The position numbers were made by a program, and so were the translations under genes. A stretch of 34,292 bases of DNA from Rhodospirillaceae bacterium. Lineage in GTDB: Bacteria > Pseudomonadota > Alphaproteobacteria > GCA-2731375. The notes beneath the pieces are model-generated. The model was not told the DNA's origin and did no database searches. It worked only from the letters and a program-made list of their open reading frames with translations. The stretch covers positions 1,319-35,610 of the forward strand of contig PCBT01000092.1 of NCBI GenBank assembly GCA_002731375.1. The letters run 5' to 3'. Below, one piece after another: positions 33,289 to 34,292 of the stretch; the stretch's first letter is position 1; each line of letters starts with the position of its first letter.

Positions 33289-34292
33289 ATGTACGAGTTT
33301 ACGGATCGTTGCAAGGACTACCTCGAACGGGTGCAGGTCTTCATGGACCGCCATGTCTATCCGGCGGAGAAAATTTATGCGGAGCAGACCCATGTCCCTG
33401 AGACCCAGTGGGATGATTTTCCGCCGATCCTGCAGGAGCTGAAGGCCAAGGCCAAGGCCGAGGGGCTGTGGAATATGTTCATCGCCGAGGAGAAGTTTGG
33501 CCCTGGCCTTTCGAACTATGAATTCGCGCCGATCATGGAAATTCTCGGCCGCACGCCCATGGCGCCGGAAGTCTTCAATTGCGCCGCGCCGGATGTGGGC
33601 AATATGGAAGTGTTGGCGCAGTTTGGCAACGAAGCCCAGCAGGAACGCTGGCTAACACCTCTACTGGATGGTCAAATCCGTTCGGTCTTTTGCATGACGG
33701 AGCCGAATGTGGCCTCGTCCGATGCGACCAATATTGAAACCAGCATCGACCGGGATGGCGACGAGTATGTCATCAATGGGCGCAAATGGTGGAGCAGCGG
33801 CATCGGCCACCCAAAATGCGAGATCGCGATCGTCATGGGCAAGAACGATCCCACTGCCGAACGCCATAAACAACAGTCCATGGTCCTGGTGCCGACCAAA
33901 ACACTGGGCCTGGAAGTGGTCCGCATGCTGCCCGTATTCGGCTACGAGCATGCCCCCCATGGCCATGGCGAAGTGCTCTTCAAGGATGTCAGGGTGCCGG
34001 TAAGCAACATGTTGTTGGGCGAGGGACGCGGTTTCGAGATTGCCCAGGGCCGTCTTGGGCCTGGACGCATTCACCATTGCATGCGCCTGATCGGTAAGGC
34101 GGAGCGCGCCCTGGAGGAGATGATGCGCCGGGCCAAGGCGCGGGTCGCCTTTGGCAAACCCTTGGCGGAACGCGACACGGTTCGGGCCGATATCGCCAAT
34201 TCCCGTTGCGAGATTGATCAGGCCCGTTTACTGGTCTTGAACGCCGCCTGGAAGATGGACAAGGAAGGCAACAAGGGCGCGCGCAAGGAAAT
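33289..34292 (+). CDS. Acyl-CoA dehydrogenase family protein (ACAD10/11-like), cut by the window end
   Basis: Open from ATG 33289 to the window end, about 334 residues without a stop; the full protein should have about 400. It is a close paralogue of the gene at 26127, sharing [37 protein letters not shown] and [16 protein letters not shown] precedes the start. The C-terminal active-site Asp lies outside the window. One short part (34007-34092) is much more alike at the DNA level to 26847-26932 than the rest of the gene. It is divergent from the preceding dehydrogenase, with 67 bp between start codons. Confidence 0.93.
   Translation, partial: MYEFTDRCKDYLERVQVFMDRHVYPAEKIYAEQTHVPETQWDDFPPILQELKAKAKAEGLWNMFIAEEKFGPGLSNYEFAPIMEILGRTPMAPEVFNCAAPDVGNMEVLAQFGNEAQQERWLTPLLDGQIRSVFCMTEPNVASSDATNIETSIDRDGDEYVINGRKWWSSGIGHPKCEIAIVMGKNDPTAERHKQQSMVLVPTKTLGLEVVRMLPVFGYEHAPHGHGEVLFKDVRVPVSNMLLGEGRGFEIAQGRLGPGRIHHCMRLIGKAERALEEMMRRAKARVAFGKPLAERDTVRADIANSRCEIDQARLLVLNAAWKMDKEGNKGARKE

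Overview
The window reads as ordinary chromosome of an alphaproteobacterium, most likely Rhodospirillales-like. The pointers are the fairly high GC, the blocks lgt / midA-like / pgeF and ubiK / YbjN / proC, the block ileS-lspA-DUF3035(BamF-like)-M16-M16-pgi-mutL, and a MutL carrying its own endonuclease motif. No rRNA, tRNA, insertion sequence, phage gene or CRISPR array was seen, and no gene-free stretch exceeds 300 bases. The genus cannot be set from the sequence alone.

Layout. (1) 83-4029, plus strand: a three-subunit molybdenum hydroxylase of the xanthine dehydrogenase/CoxMSL type (FAD, 2Fe-2S and Mo subunits), followed by a MoaD/ThiS-like protein whose di-glycine end is buried by a G-tract. 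(2) 4096-5366, minus: a tiny membrane-protein remnant and a mandelate racemase/enolase-superfamily gene broken by two frameshifts. (3) 5381-8059, minus: pgeF, midA-like and lgt. (4) 8157-9987, plus: ubiK, YbjN-domain protein, proC. (5) 10208-20023, plus: ileS, lspA, BamF-like lipoprotein, an M16 protease pair, pgi-like, mutL. (6) 20024-22815: rsmD (minus), a 3-hydroxyisobutyrate dehydrogenase-like reductase (plus), RluB-type pseudouridine synthase (minus), tadA (plus). (7) 22890-23282: a bacteriohemerythrin pseudogene. (8) 23316-34292: an accessory acyl-CoA region with MaoC hydratase, CaiB/BaiF CoA-transferase, a GrdB/PrdB-like probable selenoprotein, three acyl-CoA dehydrogenases (the last cut by the window end), two tandem DUF2817 metallohydrolases, and a MoxR/CoxE (AAA+ ATPase/VWA) pair.

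The most notable observation is at 24991-25962. Two open frames meet at an in-frame TGA, exactly where the glycine/sarcosine/betaine/D-proline reductase B family carries selenocysteine. This would create a Sec-Pro-Val-Cys (UxxC) redox motif. A hairpin of bacterial SECIS type directly follows the TGA. The gene sits 8 nt upstream of a CoA-transferase gene on the same strand and near MaoC and acyl-CoA dehydrogenases, which suggests an acyl-CoA-linked redox pathway rather than the clostridial Stickland setting. The selenocysteine machinery (selA, selB, selC, selD) is not in the window and must be looked for elsewhere.

Single-base lesions cluster in a few accessory genes (the enolase-superfamily gene, hemerythrin, perhaps the MoaD-like gene and the small membrane gene), while long housekeeping genes such as ileS, mutL and the Mo subunit are intact. 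That pattern favours real gene decay over generally poor sequence, though read errors are not excluded.
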